DNA from: Caldifarciminota bacterium UBA2202
GTDB lineage: Bacteria > Hydrothermota > 32-111
Assembly: GCA_002327905.1 (NCBI GenBank)
Contig: DCUY01000067.1
Location: forward strand, 1,730 to 65,729
Reading direction: 5' to 3'
Length of the DNA: 64,000 bases
The notes below the pieces were generated by a model, which saw only the letters and a program-made list of their open reading frames with translations, did no database searches and was not told the origin of the DNA. Both the position numbers and the translations under genes were made by a program. Numbering within the stretch: the first letter of the stretch is position 1; each line of letters starts with the position of its first letter. Positions 50,609-60,163 of this stretch are shown here, piece by piece.

Positions 50609-52797
50609 CAGCTCTCCTTTTTTTGTTCCATAAATGTCTGAAAATTGTACACTGAGGGCTTCACATAAAAACTCCCCAGCACATGCTTTCCGTAGCTCTT
50701 TGTGAGGATTCTTTCGTCAAGTATATAAATCTCTCCTTTGTCGTCATTCTTTCTTATAAGCCTCCCCATTCCCTGCTTGAGCCTTATTATTGCCTGAGGC
50801 AGAGTGTACTCTCTGAACGGGTTAATCTGATTCTCCTCCATCACCCTGCATCTTCTTCTGATTATCGGGTCATCAGGCACGGCAAACGGCATTTTTAAAA
50901 TAACTATGATTTCCAAAAGGTCTCCGGGAAGGTCAACTCCCTCCCAAAACATATTGGTTCCGACTAAAATTGAAGCCTTCCTCTGCTTATGCATATGAAG
51001 CAGTTTGTCTCCATTCTCCTCCTTCTTCTGAAACAAAAATCTTTTGTCATTGAATCTTTTTTTCAAAAAATCAATCTGTGCGTATGATGTCGCCAATATG
51101 AACATTCTTTTGTCGCTTGATGATAACACCTGTATTATTTGGGATGCCTTCTCCATGAATCCGTCCGAGTTCGGATCATCCATACCATTGAAGCATATCA
51201 CCTTCATCTGTTCTTCATAATTGAAAGAGGACTCGTATGAATTTTCAAAGTGCGCGCGTTTTGTCTGATTTATTCCTGTCTGCTTTTTGAACATTTCAAA
51301 TGAATTTGAAGCAGTCAGAGTGGCGGATGTGAAGATGAATGAAATATCTTCCCGCGAGAGCATCGCCTTTAAGAAAGGTTCTCCCGTATCTACTGGAAGT
51401 CCGTTTAAAATTATGTTTTTTCTGTTCGGAACATATTCATAGAAAAATGCATACTCTTCATTGTCAGCCTGTGAATTAACTGCAAAAGACTCAAAGAATC
51501 TGTTAGTTTTTTCAAATATGTATTTCAGAGTCTGATAAATATCAAGCATCCTGAATTTCTCTTCTTTAAGAAGTTTTATTCCCCTGTCTGCATTATCCGA
51601 TATCGCAAAAAGCTTCCCGCTTATAAGCCTCACTCTCTCTTCGGCGCCTCTGAATATTCTTGATGAATATTCATTTCTCTCCTTATTCTCCGTCTCTGCA
51701 ATATCAAGTATAAACCTGTAAAGAATGTCAATTTCATCCGTAGCATCATTCATGGTTGAAAGAAGATTCTCAAAATAATTCACAGCATCTGTGGAGAGGT
51801 TTGACGACCTGATGAATTTCATTTGACCTCTGAATGTGTGCGTGAAGTAATTCATTGTTTTTAGAACATACAAAAAATCAAATTTATATGAATAAATATC
51901 AGTTATGGCATTCTCCAGATTGTGCGCTTCGTCAAAGACTATACAGTCATATTCTCCGAGGAATTTATTTCCGAGTTCTGCATCTATAAGAGACAGATAA
52001 TGATTTGTAAAGACTATCTGACTTGTCAATGCCTTCTCTTTCACCTTCAAATAATGGCATATGCCGCTAAACGGGCAGGTATTTTCAACACAGTATTCAT
52101 TGTCACAGGTTATGTCTCCCCTATCAAGGTCATGATGATACTTCAATTCGCTCAAGTCCCCTGAATTTGTAAAAAGCAGAAAACCTTCAAGAGCAAGCTT
52201 GGTCAAAGGAGAAAAATTGCTTATATTTTCATTGTACTTCATGAAACAAAAATAATTCCCTATGCCTTTTAACATTGATGCGGAGACTGATATTCCCGTA
52301 TAATCCGATGCGGTTTCAAGGTCCTTGTCAAACAGTTGCATCTGCAGGTTCTTCGTATTGGTTGAAATCACAGCTCTCTTTGAATCTCCTAAATTCTTAA
52401 TGAGAGGTATAAGATACGCAAGTGATTTGCCTGTTCCGGGAGGAGCCTCCGCAATAAGAATATTCTGACTGCCTATAGCCTCGTTGATATCATCCATCAT
52501 ATTGAGCTGTCCTCTCCTTTTTTCAAGGTCGAAAGTCAATTTTTTCGGATAAGTTATTTTAAAGGATGAATCTACTTTTTGAAAAAAATGTTTTTTTGAA
52601 AATTTCATCTCTTCGGAAATATAATCGGAAAAAGGCCCCGGAGTATAATTTAGAAGAAATGAATTCAGAAGAGAGTCATTATAATGGGATATTCTATCCT
52701 TAAAAGCCTTTTCGGAGAAATTGCCTGTTTTATCAAACAGAATGGCATTCTTTTCTTCTTCGGAGATTCTGGAAAAGAGAGAAGATTTCTTATCCAA
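50608..52797 (-). CDS. dinG: DinG/XPD-type ATP-dependent helicase
   Basis: A 729-residue superfamily 2 helicase. Walker A AEAPPGTGKSLAYLIP, DEAH box VFDEAHNLENAI, and C-terminal motifs ATSYAQIDFLKKRF, LVGTNMFWEGVDLPG and RLKQGMGRLIRKNDDKG are clear. Four cysteines (CDNEYCVENTCPFSGIC) between motifs I and II should hold the iron-sulfur cluster of XPD-family 5'-3' helicases. The first 80 residues are a divergent N-terminal extension. It overlaps pilB by eight bases. Confidence 0.93.
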   Translation of the reverse strand: MDKKSSLFSRISEEEKNAILFDKTGNFSEKAFKDRISHYNDSLLNSFLLNYTPGPFSDYISEEMKFSKKHFFQKVDSSFKITYPKKLTFDLEKRRGQLNMMDDINEAIGSQNILIAEAPPGTGKSLAYLIPLIKNLGDSKRAVISTNTKNLQMQLFDKDLETASDYTGISVSASMLKGIGNYFCFMKYNENISNFSPLTKLALEGFLLFTNSGDLSELKYHHDLDRGDITCDNEYCVENTCPFSGICHYLKVKEKALTSQIVFTNHYLSLIDAELGNKFLGEYDCIVFDEAHNLENAITDIYSYKFDFLYVLKTMNYFTHTFRGQMKFIRSSNLSTDAVNYFENLLSTMNDATDEIDILYRFILDIAETENKERNEYSSRIFRGAEERVRLISGKLFAISDNADRGIKLLKEEKFRMLDIYQTLKYIFEKTNRFFESFAVNSQADNEEYAFFYEYVPNRKNIILNGLPVDTGEPFLKAMLSREDISFIFTSATLTASNSFEMFKKQTGINQTKRAHFENSYESSFNYEEQMKVICFNGMDDPNSDGFMEKASQIIQVLSSSDKRMFILATSYAQIDFLKKRFNDKRFLFQKKEENGDKLLHMHKQRKASILVGTNMFWEGVDLPGDLLEIIVILKMPFAVPDDPIIRRRCRVMEENQINPFREYTLPQAIIRLKQGMGRLIRKNDDKGEIYILDERILTKSYGKHVLGSFYVKPSVYNFQTFMEQKKES

Positions 52798-54481
52798 CTG
52801 TTGCTTTCATTACCTCTTCTAAAGTTGTTATTCCCGCTTTAACTTTTATAAGCCCATCCTCTCTCAGCATCATAACTCCCTCTCGCCTCGCCTGCATTCT
52901 GAGTTCTTCCGTAGGAGCCTGCTTCACTATCATCTCTCTTAAAGTGTGGGTGAGAGGAAGAATCTCAAATATTCCGACTCGTCCCTTGTATCCTGTGTTT
53001 CCGCACTGCATGCAGCCCTTTCCAAGCATGAATTTTGCTCCGCGCATATACTCCGGATTTACTCCGTATCTTATAAGTTCGTCGTCAGAGACATCAACCT
53101 GAGTTCCGCAATGTTTGCACACTCTTCTTATAAGCCTCTGCGCCTCTATAAGAATAATGGCTGAAGCAACTTTATACGCCTCGATTCCCATGTCCTGAAG
53201 CCTTGAAATTGTGGCAATAGTGTCATTAGTGTGAAGAGTCGATAAGACAAGATGCCCTGTCAATGCCGCTTTTATTGCAATGTTTCCTGTTTCAAGGTCT
53301 CGTATCTCTCCCACCATGATTATATCCGGATCCTGCCTGAGAAATGCCTTCAATGCGGTTGAAAATGTATATCCAATGTTCTCCCTCACATTGACCTGAT
53401 TTATTCCGATAAAATCATATTCTATAGGGTCCTCTGCAGTGGTTATATTGACATTCGGAGTATTCAATCTCGAAATCACAGAGTAAAGAGTGACTGTCTT
53501 TCCGCTTCCCGTGGGCCCTGTTACGAGTATAATTCCATTCGGCCTTTCAATAGACTCTATAAAATCATTGTATGCTTTTCTGCTAAGCCCTATGTCTTCA
53601 AGCTTCAGAAGAGATGACTTTTCGGCGATTCTCATGCAAATCTTCTCTCCGTGCGCAGTCGGAAGAGTCGACACTCTTAGGTCAATCGATTTTTCGGCAA
53701 CCTTCATTCCTATTCTTCCGTCCTGAGGGATCCTTCTCTCTGATATATTCAGCCCAGCCATTATCTTCAGTCTGGATGTGATTGCGGGACCCATTGTATA
53801 TTGCGGACTCATCACTTCCTTCAATTCTCCATCAACCCTGTATCTCACTCTCAATATTTTTTCAAACGGCTCTATATGTATGTCAGATGCGCCCTGCCTC
53901 ACTGCCTCAACTATTATTCCGTTCACAAGCTTGACAACCGGAGCGGCATCGACATCAATCAGCAACTGCTGAGCATCAGGCATCTTTTCTTCTTCAATAA
54001 TCTCAATGTCTTCGTCGTTGATTCCCATTTCCAGCAATACATCAGCCATGGAACCCGCAACACCATAGTATTTTTCGATTGCCTGAGAAATAAGATTCTC
54101 GCTTGCCACCAAAGGCACCACATTATATCCTGTTGCGAATTTAATATCCTCTATAGTATAGACATCGACAGGATTCGCCATTGCAAGAAAGAGATTCTTG
54201 CCCTCTCTCCTTATAGGTATAACCTGAAATTTCTGAGCTATCTGGGGGGATATTGTCTTTAGAGTCATTGGTTCAATCTCAAGGGAATCAAATGAGACTA
54301 CCCCCACATTGTACTGCTTTCCCAATGTATGGGATATCTGTTCGTCAGTGACAAAATTCATCTGCACCAAAATACTGCCAAGCCTTCCGCCATTGTCTTT
54401 CTGCTCGGCGAGTGCGTGTTTCAGCTGATCCATATTGATGAGTCCTTCATCAATCAGCATGTCTCCAAGTCGTTTCCACAT
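52790..54481 (-). CDS. pilB: Type IV pilus assembly ATPase PilB
   Basis: A 563-residue extension ATPase. The N-terminal MshEN domain (about 1-140, KRLGDMLIDEGLINMDQL and RLGSILVQMNFVTDEQI) binds nucleotides in some relatives. The motor domain has GASDIHIEP, Walker A GPTGSGKTVTLYS, Asp box TAEDPIEYDF, Walker B DPDIIMVGEIRD, His box HLVLSTLHTND and the zinc motif CKHCG ... CMQCGNTGYKGR. It is first in a four-gene unit with a helicase, a phosphatase and a flavoprotein, unusual company for a pilus motor. Confidence 0.96.
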   Translation of the reverse strand: MWKRLGDMLIDEGLINMDQLKHALAEQKDNGGRLGSILVQMNFVTDEQISHTLGKQYNVGVVSFDSLEIEPMTLKTISPQIAQKFQVIPIRREGKNLFLAMANPVDVYTIEDIKFATGYNVVPLVASENLISQAIEKYYGVAGSMADVLLEMGINDEDIEIIEEEKMPDAQQLLIDVDAAPVVKLVNGIIVEAVRQGASDIHIEPFEKILRVRYRVDGELKEVMSPQYTMGPAITSRLKIMAGLNISERRIPQDGRIGMKVAEKSIDLRVSTLPTAHGEKICMRIAEKSSLLKLEDIGLSRKAYNDFIESIERPNGIILVTGPTGSGKTVTLYSVISRLNTPNVNITTAEDPIEYDFIGINQVNVRENIGYTFSTALKAFLRQDPDIIMVGEIRDLETGNIAIKAALTGHLVLSTLHTNDTIATISRLQDMGIEAYKVASAIILIEAQRLIRRVCKHCGTQVDVSDDELIRYGVNPEYMRGAKFMLGKGCMQCGNTGYKGRVGIFEILPLTHTLREMIVKQAPTEELRMQARREGVMMLREDGLIKVKAGITTLEEVMKATVG

Positions 54482-54508
54482 ACATTCCCCCTTAGAGGTT
54501 AAAGAGTT

Positions 54509-54537
54509 ATTTTATCAATTATATTCGTTTTAGTCAA
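54509..54537 (-). promoter_or_regulatory. pilB promoter
   Basis: On the minus strand TTGACT (54537-54532), 17-base spacer, TAAAAT (54514-54509). A start near 54502 leaves about 20 bases to the ATG with AAGGGGGAA as ribosome site. It is divergent from the leuC promoter. Confidence 0.65.
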
Positions 54538-54560
54538 TAAGCAAATTTTTATCATATATA

Positions 54561-54588
54561 TTGACTGTTAAATACAATTATATATAAT
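54561..54588 (+). promoter_or_regulatory. leuC operon promoter
   Basis: TTGACT (54561-54566), 16-base spacer, TATAAT (54583-54588). The start is near 54595, 18 bases before the leuC ATG. The leader is too short for a leucine attenuator peptide, so attenuation control can be excluded. Confidence 0.75.
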
Positions 54589-54612
54589 ATGTCAATAATA
54601 AAAGGAGACATA

Positions 54613-55860
54613 ATGCCTAAAACTATTATTGAAAAAATTTTTCAAAAACATTCCAAGGACAATGTAAAAGCGGGTGAAATAATCTGGCTTGAAATTGACC
54701 TCAAAACTGCAAGGGATTTCGGAGGAGCAAATGTAGTAAAGACATTGAATGGATGTTGCAAAGCAAATCCGATAAAAGACAAAGAAAACACCTACTTCAC
54801 ATTTGACACAAATGCTCCCGCCCGTGATATAGGTTATGCCACGAACCAGATGATAATCCGTGATTTTGCGGCAAAAGAGAATCTTAAAGTTTATGATGTT
54901 GATCAGGGAATAGGGTCACATATAGGCATAGAACTCGGACAGGTTTATCCCGGAGTCACAGTTGTAGGAACGGACAGTCATCTCAATATAATGGGAGCAG
55001 TCTGCGCATTCGGCCAGGGAATGGGAGACCTTGACATAGCATACATATTCAAGTCAGGCAGAACATGGTTTGAAGTTCCGCACACAATCAAACTCAATTT
55101 GAAGGGAAAATACAAATATCCGGTGACAGCAAAAGATGTGACTCTTTTTATACTTAAAAATCTTGGAGCATCCGGAGCATTGGGATGTGCAGTGGAAGTA
55201 TACGGTGAAGCAATTGATTCAATGAAATTGCATGAGAGAATCACTCTTGCAAGCATGGCGACCGAGATGGGGGCGATCACAATACTTATTCCTGCCAATG
55301 ACGAAATAATCGAATACACGAAGAAGCATTCCGGAAGAAACGACATAGTAAAAATCGAAGCTGATTCCGACGCTGTATATATAAAGGAGATAACATTAGA
55401 CCTCAACGGACTCAAGCCTCAGATAGCGAATCCGCCGAAACCTGACAATGTATCAGATGTCTTTGCTGTTGAAGGCAAAAAAATCAATTCCGTATTTGTC
55501 GGGTCATGCACAAACGGACGAATAGAAGATATTAAGCAGGTGATTGACATTGTCAAAGGCAAAAGAATAAAAGAGGATGTAATGTTCAAAATAGTTCCCG
55601 CCACAAGAGAGGTGTATGGAGAGATGCTTAAAAACGGATATCTCGAAATTCTTTTCAATTCCGGAATCATTGTATCAAATCCCGGATGCGGAGGCTGCGC
55701 AAGCGGACAGATAGGAATGACAGGGCCGAATGAAGTACAGTTGTCAACCTCAAACAGAAATTTCGCAGGAAAGCAGGGAAAGGGAGACACTTACATTGTC
55801 TCTCCTGTAGTGGCGGCATATTCTGCTCTTAAAGGCGTAATTTCCTATCCAAAGGAGTAA
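54613..55860 (+). CDS. leuC: 3-isopropylmalate dehydratase large subunit (aconitase family)
   Basis: Iron-sulfur hydro-lyase subunit of 415 residues. The three cluster cysteines are visible: VGSCTNGR (about 297) and CGGC (about 357-360). GTDSHLNIMGA and the closing SNRNFAGKQGKGD block are typical. The ATG at 54613 follows AAAGGAGA; an in-frame start at 54589 overlaps the -10 box and is rejected. Relatives also act as homoaconitase or methylmalate dehydratase, and with no leuA or leuB nearby the exact substrate stays open. Confidence 0.9.
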   Translation: MPKTIIEKIFQKHSKDNVKAGEIIWLEIDLKTARDFGGANVVKTLNGCCKANPIKDKENTYFTFDTNAPARDIGYATNQMIIRDFAAKENLKVYDVDQGIGSHIGIELGQVYPGVTVVGTDSHLNIMGAVCAFGQGMGDLDIAYIFKSGRTWFEVPHTIKLNLKGKYKYPVTAKDVTLFILKNLGASGALGCAVEVYGEAIDSMKLHERITLASMATEMGAITILIPANDEIIEYTKKHSGRNDIVKIEADSDAVYIKEITLDLNGLKPQIANPPKPDNVSDVFAVEGKKINSVFVGSCTNGRIEDIKQVIDIVKGKRIKEDVMFKIVPATREVYGEMLKNGYLEILFNSGIIVSNPGCGGCASGQIGMTGPNEVQLSTSNRNFAGKQGKGDTYIVSPVVAAYSALKGVISYPKE

Positions 55861-55863
55861 AAA

Positions 55864-56376
55864 ATGGAAAAAATATTGAATGGCAGAATCTGGGTTATTG
55901 CTGATAAAGATGGAAAAAAAATCAATGATATAGATACTGACATGATTTTTCACAACAGATACCTTGCAATAACGGATATTTCCAAAATGGGAGAATATTC
56001 CTTTGACAATCTCAAAGATTGGGAGGATTTTTCCAAAAAGGCAAAAAAAGGCGACATCCTTATAGTCGGAGAGAATTTCGGCGCAGGTTCTTCAAGACAG
56101 CAGGCAGTTGATTGCTTCATTTCATTGGGAATTCAGGCAATTGTGGGAGAATCCTTCGGAGCAATTTATAAAAGAAACGCAATCAATTCAGGAATACCTC
56201 TCATTGAAGCTGTCGGAATATTTTCAAATGGGAAATTTTCTTCAGGAGAAGAAATCGAGCTGAATATTGTATCTGGAGAAATTAAAAATATTTCACAAAA
56301 CAAGATTTTCAAAGCATCCCCATTGTCTAAAGTCGCCATGGATATCTACGAAGCAAAGGGTTTGATGAATCTTTGA
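55864..56376 (+). CDS. leuD: 3-isopropylmalate dehydratase small subunit
   Basis: A 170-residue swivel-domain subunit that completes the active site with LeuC. GRIWVIADKDGKKINDIDTDMI, GENFGAGSSRQQAVDC and GESFGAIYKRNAINSGIPL are the family blocks. It starts three bases after the leuC stop and ends in a TGATG junction with wecB. The short-subunit form is shared by archaeal-type and many bacterial isopropylmalate isomerases. Confidence 0.92.
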   Translation: MEKILNGRIWVIADKDGKKINDIDTDMIFHNRYLAITDISKMGEYSFDNLKDWEDFSKKAKKGDILIVGENFGAGSSRQQAVDCFISLGIQAIVGESFGAIYKRNAINSGIPLIEAVGIFSNGKFSSGEEIELNIVSGEIKNISQNKIFKASPLSKVAMDIYEAKGLMNL

Positions 56377-57503
56377 TGAAAAAAAAAATTCTTTTTATTT
56401 TCGGAACAAGGCCGGAAGCGATAAAGCTTGCTCCTCTTATTATTCTTGGGAAGCAAAATAGAAATTTCAGAGTGTTCACATGCTCCACAGGTCAACACAA
56501 GGAGATGCTCTCACAGGTTATTGATTTTTTTTCTATAAAGATTGACTATTCTCTCAGAGTAATGAAGCCAAATCAGTCACTCTCCTATCTCACAGGAGAA
56601 ATCGCCAAAGGATTGGAAGATATTATTTCCGAAACAAAGTTTGATTTAATCATCGTGCAGGGCGATACTACAACCGCATTTATCGGTTCTCTAATAGCCT
56701 TTTACCATAAAATTCCGATCGCCCATGTGGAGGCCGGACTAAGAACACATGACAAATACGCGCCTTTTCCGGAAGAATCCAACAGAGCAATGATTTCAAG
56801 AATCTCAGATTTCAATTTTACTCCCACGGTAGTTTCTCAAAAGAATCTGCTTAGAGAAAATATAGACTCAAAGAATATTTTTATTACAGGAAACACAGTA
56901 ATTGATGCGCTCTTGCTGGGAAGAAAAATAATAAAATCAAAGACTTGGTCTAAAAAATTAAAAAAGGAGTTTGAGTATCTTCCTAAGAATAAAAGATTGA
57001 TTCTTGTAACCGGACATAGAAGGGAGAGCTTCGGCCTGCCTTTTGAAAATATCTGCAATGCCATTAAAACAGTAGCAGAACAGAGAAAGGATATCCATAT
57101 TATATATCCTGTTCATTTGAATCCAAATGTGAGAAAGCCGGTAATGAATATACTTGGAAATATTAATAATATCACGCTTATTGAACCTGTATCATACCCT
57201 GAAATGATTTACTTGATGGAATTTGCTGATGTGATTCTAACGGACAGCGGAGGAGTTCAAGAGGAGGCGCCTTCTTTTTGCAAGCCTGTTTTCGTAATGA
57301 GAGATGTTACCGAAAGACCTGAAGGAATAACTGCCGGTGTTGCAAAACTTGTAGGATCCGACTCCAAGAAGATAGTTTCAAATATTATTAAAGTTTTAAA
57401 TGATGATAAATATTACAAATCATTTTCATTAAGAAAGAATCCTTATGGAGACGGAAAAGCTTCTCTCAGAATTTTGAATATCTTTGAGGAAGTTTTAAGA
57501 TGA
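56376..57503 (+). CDS. wecB: UDP-N-acetylglucosamine 2-epimerase (non-hydrolysing)
   Basis: Interconverts UDP-GlcNAc and UDP-ManNAc for surface polymers. The 375-residue protein has FGTRPEAIKLAPL, TGQHKEML, VQGDTTTAFIG, HVEAGLRTHDKYAPFPEESNR, ITGNTVIDAL, VTGHRRESFG and TDSGGVQEEAPSF, a full set of family motifs. The ATG at 56376 overlaps the leuD stop. It is the first envelope gene of the right-hand polysaccharide region, co-transcribed with an amino-acid gene pair. Confidence 0.95.
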   Translation: MKKKILFIFGTRPEAIKLAPLIILGKQNRNFRVFTCSTGQHKEMLSQVIDFFSIKIDYSLRVMKPNQSLSYLTGEIAKGLEDIISETKFDLIIVQGDTTTAFIGSLIAFYHKIPIAHVEAGLRTHDKYAPFPEESNRAMISRISDFNFTPTVVSQKNLLRENIDSKNIFITGNTVIDALLLGRKIIKSKTWSKKLKKEFEYLPKNKRLILVTGHRRESFGLPFENICNAIKTVAEQRKDIHIIYPVHLNPNVRKPVMNILGNINNITLIEPVSYPEMIYLMEFADVILTDSGGVQEEAPSFCKPVFVMRDVTERPEGITAGVAKLVGSDSKKIVSNIIKVLNDDKYYKSFSLRKNPYGDGKASLRILNIFEEVLR

Positions 57504-58750
57504 ATATCGGACTTATCACACCTTGGTTTGAACGGGGAGCCGGCAATGTATCAATTCAGTATCACGAAGCTTTGTCAAAATCCAACAAAGTATTTATATA
57601 TGCTCGAGGCGGAGCGCATTACGAGAAGAAAGATGAAAAATGGAGTAAATTCAATGTCACTTACGGCTTAAGAATTCCTTCTTATGCGCGAGATCAAATT
57701 TCTTCGAAACATCTTTCGCGCTGGATTATAAATAACAAGATTGATATATTGTTTTTTAATGAGCAAGTCTCCTGGGAGATTATTTTTTGGCTGAAGTTGA
57801 ATATGCCAGAAATCAAGATCGGTGCATATATAGATTACTATACTGAAGAGACACTTCTGCTTTTTGATATGTATGATTTTCTGATATGCAATACAAAAAA
57901 GCATTTTTCTGCCTTCAACTGGCATCCTCAGGCTTACTTTATACAGTGGGGAACATCAAAGAGCAATTTGAATTATAATGAAAATAATGTCGGTAAAAAG
58001 GCTCCTGTTTTCTTTCATTCTTCTGGATTGAATCCTCACAGGAAAGGAACTGATTTTCTTATAAGAGCATTCGACAAAATTGAAAATGAAGATGCAAAAC
58101 TGATAATTCACTCTCAAAATGAATTATTATTTCAGGAGGATGACCTTAACAAAATCATCAACTCAAAAAACATTGAAATTATTGAAAAAACCATACCGCT
58201 TCCGGGGCTTTATAATTTAGGCGATGTTTATGTTTATCCCTCAAGACTTGAAGGCATCGGACTGACAATTGCAGAGGCTTTAATGTCTGGTTTGCCTGCG
58301 ATTGTTCCAGATGCGGCTCCAATGAACGAGTTTGTTGAACATTTAAAAACAGGGTGGCTTGTAAAAATTGATAGATTTGTCGCAAGATATGACGGATATT
58401 ATTGGCCGCAGTCTTTTGTTGATTTAGATTCATTAAAGAGTGGTATGGAATTTTTTATAAATAATTTTTCAGAAATGCGGAAATTCAAGAAAAACGCCAG
58501 AGTGTCAGCCGAGACATTTTTTGATTGGGAAAAACAACATGATGCAGTAAATAAAGTTTTTGGGGAATCTAAAGTAAAAAGTCCCGAGAGCAGAACTGTT
58601 GACATGTGTAAAAAATATATTTTGAATAAAAATCAACAATTACCGGAAATAATGAAAATGGTTTTATCTAAAGCTCCGCTTCCTTCAGCTTTTAAGAATT
58701 TGATCTATTCATCCATATTGAAAAAAAAGTGGGAGAGCAAAATATCATAG
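57500..58750 (+). CDS. Glycosyltransferase, GT4-like
   Basis: A 416-residue GT-B glycosyltransferase. The C-terminal half has HSSGLNPHRKGTDFLIRAF, the donor-site YPSRLEGIGLTIAEALMSGLPAIVPDA (E-x7-E type) and a helical tail. The N-terminal half is divergent (ITPWFERGAGNVSIQYHEAL). The substrate sugar cannot be assigned. ATGA overlap with wecB; its last six bases overlap the convergent flippase gene, with no terminator between. Confidence 0.88.
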   Translation: MNIGLITPWFERGAGNVSIQYHEALSKSNKVFIYARGGAHYEKKDEKWSKFNVTYGLRIPSYARDQISSKHLSRWIINNKIDILFFNEQVSWEIIFWLKLNMPEIKIGAYIDYYTEETLLLFDMYDFLICNTKKHFSAFNWHPQAYFIQWGTSKSNLNYNENNVGKKAPVFFHSSGLNPHRKGTDFLIRAFDKIENEDAKLIIHSQNELLFQEDDLNKIINSKNIEIIEKTIPLPGLYNLGDVYVYPSRLEGIGLTIAEALMSGLPAIVPDAAPMNEFVEHLKTGWLVKIDRFVARYDGYYWPQSFVDLDSLKSGMEFFINNFSEMRKFKKNARVSAETFFDWEKQHDAVNKVFGESKVKSPESRTVDMCKKYILNKNQQLPEIMKMVLSKAPLPSAFKNLIYSSILKKKWESKIS

Positions 58751-60163
58751 CCTGAGAATTCTTTTCAATCCCTGTTTTACAACTCCATCCAATTTAAAAA
58801 TTAATATAACCAGAGTTGAAGAGACTGCCATTAAAAGTATTTTCATTACAATTACAAATAGACTGTTTTTCAATAATCCTGCGACTGCGCATATAGCAAT
58901 TATTATAAGACCTATAAGAACTTTTTTTAAATTATGATCAAATTTAATCTTCTTTGAAACCTCTCTGTAGGTCAGAATGTAGATTAAAAAAGTCGAAACT
59001 AAATTTGTAAGACTGACAATTCTATAATCAAAATATTTTAAAAGCGATAGATTTAAGAGAATGTTTAAAACTGCTCCTATTGATACAATACCTGTCAATA
59101 CATATGTTTTTCTTATTATCATAAAATAAAATGTGTGAAAATAATAAAGAACATATAAAATATTTGAAACTGAAATTATTGGAATTACTATTATTGATTT
59201 CATATACTCCGCCGTAGCAAATACTGATATCATTTCCCCTGCAAATAAAGAGAGAAAAGCACCTACAAGAAAGCAAAAACCGGAAATTTTAAGGAAATAT
59301 GAGCTGAATATAGCATCTTTTTCATTTGAGTTATAATATATTTTCAGACTCTCCACTCCCCATACAAGAGAGAATGGCGTTAATATCAGAATATTAAGAA
59401 GTGTGCCGATTCTGTTTCCCAAAGAGTACAGTCCCGCTTCATATCCGCCTCTTATATTCGTTATTATGATCCTGTCTGACATATTTACAAACCACATTGA
59501 CAAGCCTGAAATCACTATCGGAGCACCCAATATAAATATTTCTTTGATTATTGTTTTGTCCCATATCAGAGAAAATTCCGGCAATAACATGATTGTTGAA
59601 AGTATAAATACCACTCCCTTTGCCAAAAACATACCAAGAAAAGCTCCTTCAATACGCATATTCATCACAACTATCAGAAAATAAGTAAATATTAAAGTCA
59701 ATGCTGAAGCTAAAACTGAAAAAAATGCAAATATTTTTGATTTTTCTTTTGCCCTGAATATATTCAAAGGCACTTCAATTAAGGATTCCGAAATCGCTGA
59801 CAAAATAATGATTGTGAATATTCGAGTAGAATCTATTCCTATCAGCCATTTTATAAGATTGGCGCAAAAAATCATTGAAATTGCTCCCACCAGCAATGTT
59901 ACTGAAAGGGAATATGCATAAGTTAGAAAAATAATCTTTTGCCGCTTTCCAGAATCTTCCATATATAATTTTAGCATAGCTGCAGGGCCGCCACCTTTCA
60001 TTATGATGCTTAGAACGGTATAAAGTGTTAACCCGGCCGAAAATATCCCAAACTCCTCAACTGTCATGTGTCTGGTGTATAGAGGGACCAAAAGAATCGC
60101 TATAGATCGGGAAATTATATTCCCAATTCCAAAGATTGCAGATTGCTTAATTATTCTGTTCAT
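58745..60163 (-). CDS. Wzx-type polysaccharide flippase
   Basis: A 472-residue integral membrane protein with about 14 hydrophobic segments. The opening RIIKQSAIFGIGNIISRSIAILLVPLYTRHMTVEEFG-like pattern is typical of MOP-superfamily flippases, which move undecaprenyl-linked repeat units across the inner membrane. It overlaps the polymerase gene by 17 bases and is the last gene of the four-gene export unit. Confidence 0.88.
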   Translation of the reverse strand: MNRIIKQSAIFGIGNIISRSIAILLVPLYTRHMTVEEFGIFSAGLTLYTVLSIIMKGGGPAAMLKLYMEDSGKRQKIIFLTYAYSLSVTLLVGAISMIFCANLIKWLIGIDSTRIFTIIILSAISESLIEVPLNIFRAKEKSKIFAFFSVLASALTLIFTYFLIVVMNMRIEGAFLGMFLAKGVVFILSTIMLLPEFSLIWDKTIIKEIFILGAPIVISGLSMWFVNMSDRIIITNIRGGYEAGLYSLGNRIGTLLNILILTPFSLVWGVESLKIYYNSNEKDAIFSSYFLKISGFCFLVGAFLSLFAGEMISVFATAEYMKSIIVIPIISVSNILYVLYYFHTFYFMIIRKTYVLTGIVSIGAVLNILLNLSLLKYFDYRIVSLTNLVSTFLIYILTYREVSKKIKFDHNLKKVLIGLIIIAICAVAGLLKNSLFVIVMKILLMAVSSTLVILIFKLDGVVKQGLKRILRL

